DNA of 49,239 bases from CBFHSD01 sp965658375 (GCA_965658375.1 CBFHSD010000014.1:1-49239); one strand, 5' to 3'. Positions 7,902-16,291 are shown, numbered from the stretch's first letter. Program-made: numbers and translations. Notes: generated by a model not told the origin, from the sequence alone.

Positions 7902-9968
7902 ATGGCAAAAGCAAGGCTCACAAAAAAGGTACTCGAAAAAGCATGGGAATACATGGCTCAAGCAAGAGCTATGAGTGACCTCTACGAAGAGAACAAAGAG
8001 GTAACGGCTAAATACGTGCATGCAACCTCTCGTGGCCATGAATCCATTCAAATTGCACTGGGCATGCAATTGTCCAAAGAAGATTGGGTTTCTCCGTATT
8101 ATAGAGATGATAGCATTTTACTTTCTATAGGCATGCGCCCTTACGATTGTATGCTGCAATTGCTTGCCAAAAGAGACGACCCTTTTTCTGGGGGTAGAAC
8201 GTATTACTCTCATCCCTCTCTTAAAGATGATGATAAGCCAAAAATGATTCACCAATCATCGGCTACAGGAATGCAGGCTATACCTACAACCGGTGTTGCC
8301 ATGGGAATCCAATACCGAGAACTGCAAAACATAGACACACCCAAGAAAGGAAAAGCCCCCGTAGTTGTTTGTTCTATTGGAGATGCAGCAATGACTGAAG
8401 GCGAAGTTTCTGAAGCCTTACAGATGGCTGCATTAAAGCAATTTCCTATTCTTTACTTTGTACAAGACAACGAGTGGGATATTTCTGCAAGTGCCGAAGA
8501 AACAAGAGCTCAAAACGCCTTAGAATACGCGCAAGGCTTTCATGGTATTGAAACCATTTCTATTGATGGAACCAACTTTGAAGAGTCTTATGAAACCTTG
8601 GCTTATATTCTTGAAACAATCCGAAAAGAAAGACGCCCTTTCCTCTTACACGCCAAGGTTCCGCTATTAGGCCATCACACCTCTGGAGTAAGAAAAGAAT
8701 GGTACCGAGATGATTTGAGCGAACACGAAAAGCGTGATCCATATCCAAAGTTAATGACTCTGCTTGAAGCCAAAGGATTCTCTAAAAAAGCTATTGAAAA
8801 CATACAGTCTGAAGCCGCTAAACAAGTGGTTCAAGATTATCAAAAAGCATTGCAAGCAGAAGATCCACGCCCATCAGATTTATTGAACCACGCTTACGCA
8901 CCTACTCCAATTACAGAAGAAGCAGGCAACAGAGAACCAGAAGGCAAAGAAGCAACCGTAATGGTTGACAGCGCGCTTTTTGCTGTTGAAGAAATTTTAG
9001 GGAAGCATCCAGAAGCATTGCTCTACGGACAAGACGTGGGCGGACGCTTAGGCGGTGTGTTTAGAGAAGCGGCTACATTGGCTCAGAAATTTGGTGATGA
9101 ACGCGTGTTTAACACTCCAATTCAAGAAGCATTTATCATTGGCTCTACTGTAGGTATGGCAGCCGTAGGTTGTAAACCAATTGTAGAAGTTCAATTTGCC
9201 GATTACATATGGCCAGGGTTGAACCAGTTGTTTACTGAGCTTAGCCGTTCTTATTACTTGAGTAATGGCAAATGGCCAGCAAGTGCAGTGATTCGCGTTC
9301 CAATAGGTGCCTATGGCTCTGGAGGGCCTTACCACTCATCTAGTGTAGAAAGTGTGGTTGCCAATATTCGTGGAATAAAGATCGCCTACCCTTCTACAGG
9401 AGCCGATTTAAAAGGCTTAATGAAGTCTGCTTTTTACGATCCCAACCCCGTTGTAATTTTCGAACACAAAGGATTGTACTGGAGTAAGGTAAAAGGCACT
9501 GAAAAAGCCAGAACCATAGAGCCCTCAGAAGACTATGTAATTCCTTTTGGAAAAGGGCGCATTGCACTCAATGCTGATGAAAACCTTCTTTCTAAAGGAG
9601 AGACAGCTTGCGTTATTACTTATGGTATGGGAGTGCATTGGGCAATGAATGCTGCTAAAAAACTGAAAGGTCAAATTGAGGTAGTAGACTTGAGAACATT
9701 AAGACCATACGATGAGGAATTGGTGATGGAACGCGTAAAAGCACACAACAAATGTCTGGTTCTTACTGAAGAGCCTGTAGAGTGTGGTTTTGCTCAAGCT
9801 TTAGCCGGAAACATTCAAGAGCAATGCTTTGAAAAGCTAGATGCACCTGTAAAAGTTGTTGGAGCCGTAAGCACACCAGCCATTCCATTAAACTCTGTGC
9901 TTGAGGCAGAGCTTTTACCCAATGCACAAAAAGTTGAAACAGCACTGCGCGCATTACTCGATTACTAA
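7902..9968 (+). CDS. 2-oxoacid dehydrogenase E1, fused alpha and beta subunits
   Basis: A 688-residue thiamine-diphosphate enzyme in which the E1 alpha part (about residues 1-330) and E1 beta part (about 350-688) are one polypeptide. It decarboxylates a 2-oxoacid, most likely branched-chain 2-oxoisovalerate, and passes the acyl group to an E2 lipoyl protein not encoded here. In the alpha part the ThDP/Mg motif reads GDAAMTEGEVSEA and ends in QDNEWDIS, so it has GDA and DN where the classical motif has GDG and NN. The beta part shows GQDVGGRLGGVFREA, EAFIIGSTVGMA and a C-terminal transketolase-like domain (VVDLRTLRPYDEEL). Such fusions are frequent in Bacteroidota. The next gene overlaps by one base (TAATG). 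Confidence 0.9.
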   Translation: MAKARLTKKVLEKAWEYMAQARAMSDLYEENKEVTAKYVHATSRGHESIQIALGMQLSKEDWVSPYYRDDSILLSIGMRPYDCMLQLLAKRDDPFSGGRTYYSHPSLKDDDKPKMIHQSSATGMQAIPTTGVAMGIQYRELQNIDTPKKGKAPVVVCSIGDAAMTEGEVSEALQMAALKQFPILYFVQDNEWDISASAEETRAQNALEYAQGFHGIETISIDGTNFEESYETLAYILETIRKERRPFLLHAKVPLLGHHTSGVRKEWYRDDLSEHEKRDPYPKLMTLLEAKGFSKKAIENIQSEAAKQVVQDYQKALQAEDPRPSDLLNHAYAPTPITEEAGNREPEGKEATVMVDSALFAVEEILGKHPEALLYGQDVGGRLGGVFREAATLAQKFGDERVFNTPIQEAFIIGSTVGMAAVGCKPIVEVQFADYIWPGLNQLFTELSRSYYLSNGKWPASAVIRVPIGAYGSGGPYHSSSVESVVANIRGIKIAYPSTGADLKGLMKSAFYDPNPVVIFEHKGLYWSKVKGTEKARTIEPSEDYVIPFGKGRIALNADENLLSKGETACVITYGMGVHWAMNAAKKLKGQIEVVDLRTLRPYDEELVMERVKAHNKCLVLTEEPVECGFAQALAGNIQEQCFEKLDAPVKVVGAVSTPAIPLNSVLEAELLPNAQKVETALRALLDY

Positions 9969-10738
9969 TGCCTTTTGCAAAAACAAAAGCATCTGAAATA
10001 CATTTTGAATGGCTTCTTCGCAAACCTAAAAGCGAAGAAGCCATTTTTGTTTTCTTGCATGAGGCCCTAGGAAGCATTCCACAATGGAAATCATTTCCTC
10101 TTGAGCTTTGCGCTCAAAGCAACATTCCAGGTATTATCATTGAACGAAGCGGACACGGCAAATCTTCTTCACTTAAAGAGAAACGCAATGCGCAATACCT
10201 CCACGCTTATGCTGATGAAACGCTTGAAGTACTCAATGAATTAATTCCGAGCAGTCCAATTCATTTAGTTGGTCATTCAGATGGAGGATCCATAGCCATT
10301 ATACTCGGAAGTGGTCGGCAAGTAAAAACCATCACCACTTTGGCGGCACATGTTCTAGTTGAACCCACAACTATTGAAGGCGTCAAGAACTCAGAAGCAC
10401 TCTTCAAGCAACTCAAAATTGATCAAAAACTCAAAAAGTACCATGCCTCTAAAACCCAAACGTTGATTCATACTTGGAGAGAAACATGGCTTTCAAAAGA
10501 ATTCAGCGAATGGAATCTTTTTAATGAGCTTAGATCTTTATCTGCACCCATGCTCGCCATTCAAGGAGAAAAAGACGAATATGGAACGCGCTTACAATTG
10601 GAGACTATTGAATCTCTCAGTCAAAACTTCAGGGTCACACAAGAAATAGCCGATTGTGGCCATCATCCCCACCTAAGTCATAAAGAAGAGGTAATCTCAA
10701 GCATTTTATCTTTCTTAGTGAAATGCAATTCCCTCTAG
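9968..10738 (+). CDS. Alpha/beta hydrolase
   Basis: A 256-residue alpha/beta-hydrolase fold protein without signal peptide. Seen: the oxyanion-loop start FLHEALGS (about residue 30), the nucleophile elbow GHSDGGS with Ser near residue 101, the acid-region AIQGEKDEYGT near 200, and the catalytic His region DCGHHPHLS near 231. The start overlaps the E1 gene stop by one base and the stop overlaps the downstream GNAT gene by 16 bases, so all three are probably one transcript. Likely an esterase or thioesterase-type enzyme; the substrate cannot be told. Confidence 0.85.
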   Translation: MPFAKTKASEIHFEWLLRKPKSEEAIFVFLHEALGSIPQWKSFPLELCAQSNIPGIIIERSGHGKSSSLKEKRNAQYLHAYADETLEVLNELIPSSPIHLVGHSDGGSIAIILGSGRQVKTITTLAAHVLVEPTTIEGVKNSEALFKQLKIDQKLKKYHASKTQTLIHTWRETWLSKEFSEWNLFNELRSLSAPMLAIQGEKDEYGTRLQLETIESLSQNFRVTQEIADCGHHPHLSHKEEVISSILSFLVKCNSL

Positions 10739-11247
10739 AAAGTTCCCGCCTGAGCATTTCACCCTTTCGCCTAACAGATTTTGATCAATTCTACCAAGTA
10801 GTAAAAAATCCGCAAGTGATGCACTTCATTGTCCGCAATGGAATGCCGCTTGAAATGGCTAAAGAAAGTTTCAATTTACGTTTGAGGCTCTATCAACAAT
10901 TCCCAGAAATGGGTTCTTGGAAGGTTTGCTTGAAAGAAAGCGGAGAGTACATTGGCCATTGCAACTACAACTACATCAGAAAAAGCAATTTGCCCCAGCT
11001 TGGCTATCTTCTCTTACCCGAGTTTTAGGGTAAAGGGTACGACACAGAAATAGCACAAACTTTAAGTGATTATCATCGTACACGATTTGCACACTCTCGC
11101 TATGAAAACAAGCTCTATGCACTTACAGACAATGACAATACAGCTTCTCAAAATGTATTGGAAAAGGTGGGTTTTCAATATGTAAAACGAGCGTTTTACT
11201 ATGGCACTTGGTGTAGGTTTTATGTGCAAGAAAACAGGAAAGTTTAG
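10723..11247 (+). pseudogene. GNAT acetyltransferase interrupted by an in-frame TAG
   Basis: The first 101 codons and the 72 codons after the TAG at 11026-11028 are in the same frame and together form one RimJ/RimL-like GNAT acetyltransferase of normal length (174 codons including the stop site). The N-terminal part reads LESSRLSISPFRLTDFDQF. The break lies exactly in the acetyl-CoA-binding motif A: LLPEF-stop-GKGYDTEIA, where the family usually has P.FWGKGY. A single G-to-A change (TGG to TAG) explains it. The C-terminal part keeps NTASQNVLEKVGF, the usual GNAT motif B. It overlaps the hydrolase gene by 16 bp. Either a recent pseudogene or a base-call error. Confidence 0.85.
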
Positions 11248-11256
11248 GGCACAAAA

Positions 11257-11277
11257 AAAGGGCTTCGCAGCCCTTTT
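11257..11277. terminator. Bidirectional terminator between the GNAT gene and the HisC-like gene
   Basis: An 8-bp stem AAAGGGCT (11257-11264) / AGCCCTTT (11269-11276) with a TCGC loop. It is flanked by an A-run on the left and T's on the right, so it can stop transcripts from both convergent genes. The longer T-run is on the minus strand. The 85 bases between here and the aminotransferase stop hold nothing else I recognise. Confidence 0.75.
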
Positions 11278-11362
11278 AAAACCAAATTATTCGACTATGA
11301 GAAAACTTCTAATCACCCACACGTATCAACTTTTATAAAGGTTGGGTTCAGGCAAAAAAAAA

Positions 11363-12454
11363 CTAGAAAATTTCTTCAACTGTTCTTCTAAGCAATTCAT
11401 TTTCTCTGGGTGTTCCTGTATTAATACGCACACAAGTGGGTAGGCCAAAGGCCTTTATATGACGTATAAAAACACCTCTGTTTCTCATTTCTTCTACAGC
11501 CCAAACTGCCTTTTCTTCACTTTCTAAATCCAACATCACAAAATTGGCAGCTGTTTTGGCCACTCTTATCCTTTTACTTTCAAAAAGAGTATTAAAAGAG
11601 GCAATGGCTTCGTTGTTTAACGCAATGGTTCTCTTTAAGAAATCGTGGTCCTTCAAGGCGCCTATTCCTGCAAGCTGAGATAAAGAATTTGGCGCAAATG
11701 TCATTCGTACTTTGCGCATTGCAGTGCTTATTTTCTCGTGAGCAATGCCGTAGCCCAAACGCATTCCTGCCAAGCCATAAGCTTTGGAGAAGGTTCTTAA
11801 TGTGATCACATTTTCATAGTTCCATTTGCTTGAATCTGGAAAAGAGGTATCCATGGCCAAAGCGTATTCAAAATAGGCTTCATCAATGATAATCAACTTG
11901 TCTGAAGACAAAGATTCGATAAAGTCTCTGAGTGCATTCTCGCTCAATGCTGTTCCTGTAGGATTATTCGGGTTGGCAATGTAAATGAGTTTTGTTTCAT
12001 CACTCACGCTCGCTTTTAAGGCGTTTAAGTCAAAGCCATAATCTGCAGTGAGAGGCACTTTCTTTACATTTAAATTGGCCGCAAGTGCCCATATGTAAAC
12101 GGCTACAAAAGTTCCCTCGCTGGTCAAAAGCTCATCACCAGGGTTGAGAAATGCTTTGTTGATATTCATCAACAACTCTTCCGATCCATTCCCCACGGTG
12201 ATCTCTGCCAAATCTCTTCCGGTCTGAGTCGCCAAGGCACCTCTCAACTCTTCACAAAGCGCATCGGGATATAGGTTTAACGATTCTATGCCACTCTCCA
12301 TGGCTGCTTTTGCCTGCGGAGGGATTCCCAAATTGTTCTCATTATTCCAAAGCACCGCTGTTTCAGAAAGGCCCAACTCTCTTACCCATTCTTTCACTGG
12401 CTTTCCTGGATGGTAACTTTTTAAGTCTTGTATGTGTTTTGGAATGTGTATCAT
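11363..12454 (-). CDS. hisC: HisC-like PLP-dependent aminotransferase
   Basis: A 363-residue fold-type I aminotransferase. The ATG at 12454 (MIHIPKHIQDLKSY) is chosen because it begins where HisC-type proteins begin; the frame extends 27 codons upstream with a Cys/Trp-rich sequence unlike the family. Seen: NENNLGIPP near residue 40, VGNGSEELL (cofactor phosphate region), ANPNNPTGT, DEAYFEY, the PLP lysine in SKAYGLAGMRLGYG, and the C-terminal Arg region CVRINTGTPREN. This fits histidinol-phosphate aminotransferase best, but no other his gene is nearby and related enzymes act on other amino acids. It is transcribed towards a shared terminator and has a good promoter at 12495-12524. Confidence 0.75.
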   Translation of the reverse strand: MIHIPKHIQDLKSYHPGKPVKEWVRELGLSETAVLWNNENNLGIPPQAKAAMESGIESLNLYPDALCEELRGALATQTGRDLAEITVGNGSEELLMNINKAFLNPGDELLTSEGTFVAVYIWALAANLNVKKVPLTADYGFDLNALKASVSDETKLIYIANPNNPTGTALSENALRDFIESLSSDKLIIIDEAYFEYALAMDTSFPDSSKWNYENVITLRTFSKAYGLAGMRLGYGIAHEKISTAMRKVRMTFAPNSLSQLAGIGALKDHDFLKRTIALNNEAIASFNTLFESKRIRVAKTAANFVMLDLESEEKAVWAVEEMRNRGVFIRHIKAFGLPTCVRINTGTPRENELLRRTVEEIF

Positions 12455-12494
12455 ATTCTCTGAAATTGAATTGGTGCTTATATTGCGGGAACAC

Positions 12495-12524
12495 CAAAAA
12501 TACCAATAGCAGTGAATGAACCAA
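12495..12524 (-). promoter_or_regulatory. Promoter of the HisC-like gene
   Basis: On the minus strand TATTTTTG (12502-12495) matches TAnnTTTG and has TTG at 12524-12522, spacing 19 bases; a second TTG at 12527-12525 gives spacing 22. It lies 40 bases before the chosen start codon. Confidence 0.6.
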
Positions 12525-12562
12525 CAAAGACACAAGATGTTTCGAAACTAAATCTGAGAAAA

Positions 12563-12913
12563 ATGACAAAATACTGGACACTATTCACAGCCATCGTAGC
12601 TCTTTCTTTTACAGCATGCAACAAAGATGACGGCAACGATGGAGATACTAACGCGAATGTTTGCTCTACCACAGACTTGACTTACAACGCCAACATTAAA
12701 CCCATTATAGACATAGGCTGTGCCATTCCTGGCTGCCATGCAGGCGGTTCGCCCAATGGCGACTTTACCACTTATGCAGGGCTTCAACCTTATATTGCTA
12801 ACGGGCAAATCAATAGCCGTGTGGTAATTCAGCAGAACATGCCTCCCGGTGGGATGAGTCAAGATAATATTGACAAAATTGATTGTTGGTTACAAGGTGG
12901 TGGGTTGGAGTAA
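12563..12913 (+). CDS. Small cytochrome c-like surface lipoprotein
   Basis: A 116-residue lipoprotein from the ATG at 12563. A frame opens 17 codons earlier, but the signal peptide begins at MTKYWTLF. The lipobox ends in Cys18 (LSFTAC). The next residues NKDDG resemble the K-(D/E)-(D/E) lipoprotein export signal known in Flavobacteriia, so it is probably displayed on the cell surface. The mature domain has IKPIIDIGCAIPGCHAGG, a C-x4-C-H heme-binding variant rather than C-x2-C-H, and NMPPGGM downstream as a probable axial Met. This is typical of cytochrome-like domains in secreted Bacteroidota proteins. Its partners are unknown. It is divergent from the HisC-like gene. Confidence 0.75.
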   Translation: MTKYWTLFTAIVALSFTACNKDDGNDGDTNANVCSTTDLTYNANIKPIIDIGCAIPGCHAGGSPNGDFTTYAGLQPYIANGQINSRVVIQQNMPPGGMSQDNIDKIDCWLQGGGLE

Positions 12914-13082
12914 TAAAACAAAAGGAAGCACACAACTGCCACAAAACCTGCGCAAAAGAGGCATATGTGTTAGAGTATTTTACCTCGCAATGCATTGTTT
13001 AATAGGTAATTATAAGAAGTAAAGATATATTGACATAAACGCGCATTGCGTTTATATCATTGTTGGCAAAAATTCTAAAAAG
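12914..13082. repeat. Intergenic region with perfect hairpin
   Basis: It contains the perfect inverted repeat ATAAACGC (13035-13042) - GCATT - GCGTTTAT (13048-13055), followed 6 bases later by GTTGGCA (13062-13068). A partly complementary TGCCA lies near 12947. No T-run follows, so it is not a terminator. The arrangement resembles integron attC-like recombination sites but the ends are not canonical. I see no clear promoter for the following gene. Confidence 0.4.
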
Positions 13083-13685
13083 ATGAATAAACACATACTA
13101 CTTCCATTATTGGTATTGATAATTGGAAAAAGCTTTTGTCAAGATGTTGTTAAACTCAGTAATGGTTTGACTTTAGAAGGACAATTAACCGAAATAAATA
13201 AAAAAAAACTATCATTAAAGACAAACAGTGAAGAACGCGAAATCTTAATGAACGATGTCTATAGTTTAGTCCTTGATAATTGCGATATTTCAAATGATAC
13301 GACCATTATTCTTGCGGATAGCAAATTTCAGGATGTTCCAAAAGGAGGCAACAGTGTACTTCAAACTCAATGGCTAAGCCTTTGCCAAGGTGATATAGTT
13401 TATCTATGGGGATCTGCGGAATTTTTAGCAACAGGCAGCACTTTAGGGACTTTAGAAATTAACATACAAGACGATGAAGGTAAAACCATGGCCAAACCTA
13501 ACGTAAGAACCCACGGAAGAAGAGGCAGCCCTGAAGTGAGAGATCAAATGAGCGTTTTTTATATTCTCAAAATACCTAGGAGTGGCAAATATAATTTCAA
13601 TCTAAAAGCATCAAATAGTGGTGGTTCAATTGGCGATGCACAATTTTTATTTGACCGTTTTCAAATACATGTTCTCAAAATGTAA
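13083..13685 (+). CDS. Orphan secreted protein of unknown function
   Basis: A 200-residue protein with a signal peptide (residues 1 to about 19, MNKHILLPLLVLIIGKSFCQ). Residues 20-65 (DVVKLSNGLTLEGQLTEI onward) follow a small beta-rich pattern common in Bacteroidota secreted proteins that begin with an L.nG....G.i..i motif. Residues 80-200 look like a beta-sandwich (WLSLCQGDIVYLWGSAEF, then FYILKIPRSGKYNFNLKAS), perhaps a binding domain. No catalytic motif and no T9SS tail. It stands alone, is more AT-rich than its neighbours and lies between two hairpin-bearing intergenic regions, so it may have arrived by transfer. Function not recognised. Confidence 0.7.
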   Translation: MNKHILLPLLVLIIGKSFCQDVVKLSNGLTLEGQLTEINKKKLSLKTNSEEREILMNDVYSLVLDNCDISNDTTIILADSKFQDVPKGGNSVLQTQWLSLCQGDIVYLWGSAEFLATGSTLGTLEINIQDDEGKTMAKPNVRTHGRRGSPEVRDQMSVFYILKIPRSGKYNFNLKASNSGGSIGDAQFLFDRFQIHVLKM

Positions 13686-13862
13686 CAAAAGATTTGCTAA
13701 TAAAACCCATAAGCAATAGCGCCCTTCGGGAGACTCCGGCTTATAGCCTAGCCGCTGGGGATAATTTGGCACGATATACAAACATCGTTTACACTATTCA
13801 GCTTTCAATTTGAACTAAAATTCAGATTGCCATGCCTTAGAATAAACCACCGATTATAGAAC
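13686..13862. other. GC-rich structured intergenic region
   Basis: A GC-rich island in an AT-rich spacer. It holds ATAAGC (13709-13714) pairing with GCTTAT (13739-13744), an internal CCC-TTC-GGG hairpin (13722-13730), and an alternative stem CGGCT (13737-13741) / AGCCG (13750-13754). TTTGGCA follows at 13765-13771. There is no long reading frame. It could encode a small structured RNA or be a recombination-site relic; the sequence alone does not decide. Confidence 0.35.
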
Positions 13863-13895
13863 AAAAAAAAGGCTTTCCATTTCTGAAAAGCCTTT
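13863..13895 (-). terminator. Terminator of tRNA-fMet
   Basis: On the minus strand a 9-bp stem AAAGGCTTT / AAAGCCTTT (13895-13887 and 13876-13868) with a 10-base loop is followed by an 8-base T-run. It begins 8 bases after the tRNA 3' end. Confidence 0.85.
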
Positions 13896-13903
13896 CGCAT
13901 TTG

Positions 13904-13976
<73 letters not shown>

Positions 13977-13987
13977 ATTTGGGAGGG

Positions 13988-14019
13988 CAAATATACCACT
14001 TTTCTTTGTTTCTTTGCAA
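13988..14019 (-). promoter_or_regulatory. Promoter of tRNA-fMet
   Basis: On the minus strand TTG (14019-14017), a 21-base spacer, then TATATTTG (13995-13988) form a full Bacteroidota-type promoter. The box ends 11 bases before the tRNA 5' end. Confidence 0.8.
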
Positions 14020-14034
14020 TCTAAATTTCACATT

Positions 14035-14925
14035 TTGGTAAAAACACATAAATCTGGATTTGTAAATGTAATTGGCGCCCCTAACGTAGGGAAGTCAACA
14101 CTTATGAATCAGCTCGTTGGCGAAAAACTGAGCATCATTACTCCTAAAGCCCAAACCACAAGGCATCGTATTTTGGGCATTGTCAACGATGACAATTACC
14201 AAATTATATATTCAGACACTCCTGGCCTGGTAGACCCAGCTTACAAGCTGCATCAAACAATGATGAGCTTTGCACTTTCTGCATTAGAAGATGCCGATGT
14301 GCTTCTTGTTATGGTTGAAATGGGCGAAAAAAAGTTCAAGGATCCCCATGTTCAAGAGAAAATCATGAAAATGGATATTCCCGTTATCATCTTGGTCAAT
14401 AAGGTTGATACAGGGAATCAAGAAACATTAGAGAACCAAGTAGAATTTTGGGCCGAACAATTTATAGGAAAACCCATCTTACCCATTTCAGCCTTAGAAG
14501 GCTTTAACATAGACGTTATCCAAAAGAAAGTGGTGGAATTGCTTCCAGAAGCTCCTCCCTTCTACCCTAAAGACGGATCTTACACAGACAAAACAGAGCG
14601 TTTTCTTGCAAGCGAAATCGTAAGAGAAGCCATCTTAAACAACTACGATAAAGAGATTCCTTATGCATCTGAAGTAGTTGTTGAAGAGTTTAAGGAAGAA
14701 CCACACATTATTCGGATAAGAGGAGATATTTTTGTCGAGCGAAATACGCAGAAAGGAATTCTTATCGGACATAGGGGTTCTGCCTTAAAAAGAACTGGTA
14801 CTGAGGCCAGAAAAAAAATGGAGCACGTTTTTGACAAGAAGGTCTATCTAGAACTTCATGTGAAAGTGGACAAAAACTGGCGAAATGACGAACGCAACCT
14901 CAGAAAATACGGATACATGTCATGA
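14035..14925 (+). CDS. era: GTPase Era
   Basis: A GTPase needed for 16S rRNA processing and 30S subunit maturation. Seen: G1 GAPNVGKST, the switch I region with TTRHR, G3 DTPG, G4 NKVD, then a C-terminal KH domain with RGDIFVERNTQKGILIGHRG that binds the 3' end of 16S rRNA. There is no ATG near the expected start. TTG at 14035 (MVKTHKSGFVNVIG, 296 residues) gives the usual family N-terminus; TTG at 14014 would add 7 residues. It is divergent from tRNA-fMet and overlaps der by 4 bp (ATGA), so era-der is translationally coupled. Confidence 0.93.
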   Translation: MVKTHKSGFVNVIGAPNVGKSTLMNQLVGEKLSIITPKAQTTRHRILGIVNDDNYQIIYSDTPGLVDPAYKLHQTMMSFALSALEDADVLLVMVEMGEKKFKDPHVQEKIMKMDIPVIILVNKVDTGNQETLENQVEFWAEQFIGKPILPISALEGFNIDVIQKKVVELLPEAPPFYPKDGSYTDKTERFLASEIVREAILNNYDKEIPYASEVVVEEFKEEPHIIRIRGDIFVERNTQKGILIGHRGSALKRTGTEARKKMEHVFDKKVYLELHVKVDKNWRNDERNLRKYGYMS

Positions 14926-16232
14926 AAAATATAGTAGCAGTTGTTGGTAGACCCAACGTGGGGAAATCAACATTTTTTAATCGAATGATTGGCATGCGTC
15001 AAGCCATTGTTGACGAATTTAGTGGTGTAACACGAGATCGCCACTATGGTCATGTAGAGTGGCAAAACAAAGAGTTTACACTCATTGACACTGGAGGTTA
15101 CATAGAAGGTTCTGACGATGTGTTTGAAGGAGAAATAGCCAGTCAAGTAGTATTGGCCATTGAAGAAGCAGATGTGATTTTATTCATGGCTGACGCTGCG
15201 GAAGGAATTACGGGATTTGATGATGTGGTAGCTGATTTGCTGCGTAGATCTGGAAAACCGGTTCTTACCATTGCCAACAAATGTGATAATTCTGACCGCA
15301 TCAGTTTGGCAGCTCAATTCTATAGTTTTGGACTAGGCGAGGTGTACCCCGTTTCATCTGCAAACGGTTCTGGAACTGGTGAATTGCTTGATGCATTGGT
15401 AGAAGCTCTACCACAGGAAATAGAATACGAAGACGAAGAAGACTTACCAAAAATTACTGTTGTTGGGCGACCAAATGCGGGTAAATCTAGTTTGATCAAC
15501 ACACTTCTTGGCACCGAGAGAAATATTGTAACGCCTGTTGCTGGAACCACTCGAGATAGCATTAATACACGTTTTCAAGGTTTTGGATTTGACTTTTACT
15601 TGGTAGATACTGCCGGGATTAGAAAGAAATCTAAAGTGCACGAAGACTTAGAATTCTACAGTGTCATGCGTAGCATTAGAGCTATTGAACATGCCGATGT
15701 AGGTATTCTTATGATAGATGCCACTGCCGGCTTTACATCTCAAGACACGAACATTTTTGGGCTTTTACAAAAGAACAACAAGGGTGTAGTGATTGTAGTG
15801 AACAAATGGGATTTGATTGAAGGTAAAGACACCAAGTCTGTTGAAGTTTTCAAAAAAGACATTCTTAAAAAAGTTGCTCCATTTACAGATGTAGAAGTGG
15901 TTTTTACTTCCGTTACTGAAAAGCAACGTGTATTGAAAGCTTTGGAAGCTGCAATTCGAGTTCATGAAAACCGCTCTAGAAAAATCAAAACAGGTAAACT
16001 CAACGATCTTTTGCTTCCTATCATTGCAGACACACCGCCACCATCATACAAGGGAAAGTACATTAAGATCAAGTACATTACTCAATTGCCTATTGCCTAT
16101 CCGGCATTCGTTTTTTTCGCCAACCTTCCACAATATGTGAAAGAGCCTTACAAGCGATTTATTGAAAATCAGCTACGTAAGAACTTCGATTTCAAAGGTG
16201 TACCCATTGAGATTTTCATGAGAAAGAAATAA
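14922..16232 (+). CDS. der: GTPase Der (EngA)
   Basis: A ribosome-assembly GTPase for the 50S subunit, 436 residues as usual. It has two tandem G domains: the first with GRPNVGKSTFFNR and DTGGY, the second with GRPNAGKSSLINT, DTAGIRKKSK and NKWD. A KH-like C-terminal domain ends FKGVPIEIFMRKK. The start overlaps era by 4 bp. A strong bidirectional terminator follows. Confidence 0.96.
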   Translation: MKNIVAVVGRPNVGKSTFFNRMIGMRQAIVDEFSGVTRDRHYGHVEWQNKEFTLIDTGGYIEGSDDVFEGEIASQVVLAIEEADVILFMADAAEGITGFDDVVADLLRRSGKPVLTIANKCDNSDRISLAAQFYSFGLGEVYPVSSANGSGTGELLDALVEALPQEIEYEDEEDLPKITVVGRPNAGKSSLINTLLGTERNIVTPVAGTTRDSINTRFQGFGFDFYLVDTAGIRKKSKVHEDLEFYSVMRSIRAIEHADVGILMIDATAGFTSQDTNIFGLLQKNNKGVVIVVNKWDLIEGKDTKSVEVFKKDILKKVAPFTDVEVVFTSVTEKQRVLKALEAAIRVHENRSRKIKTGKLNDLLLPIIADTPPPSYKGKYIKIKYITQLPIAYPAFVFFANLPQYVKEPYKRFIENQLRKNFDFKGVPIEIFMRKK

Positions 16233-16266
16233 AAAAAGGCTTCAGTCAAATGACTGAAGCCTTTTT
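16233..16266. terminator. Bidirectional terminator between der and prfB
   Basis: A perfect palindrome with 16-base arms (16233-16248 / 16251-16266), core GGCTTCAGTCA / TGACTGAAGCC, with A's on the left and T's on the right. It serves both convergent genes. Confidence 0.92.
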
Positions 16267-16291
16267 ACTTTTAATCTTCTATTCCTTTAAG

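Noticed and set aside
11296..11338. A 13-codon frame reading MRKLLITHTYQLL, like a leader peptide
   Set aside because: It lies downstream of a terminator with no gene following on the same strand, so it cannot act as an attenuator leader.
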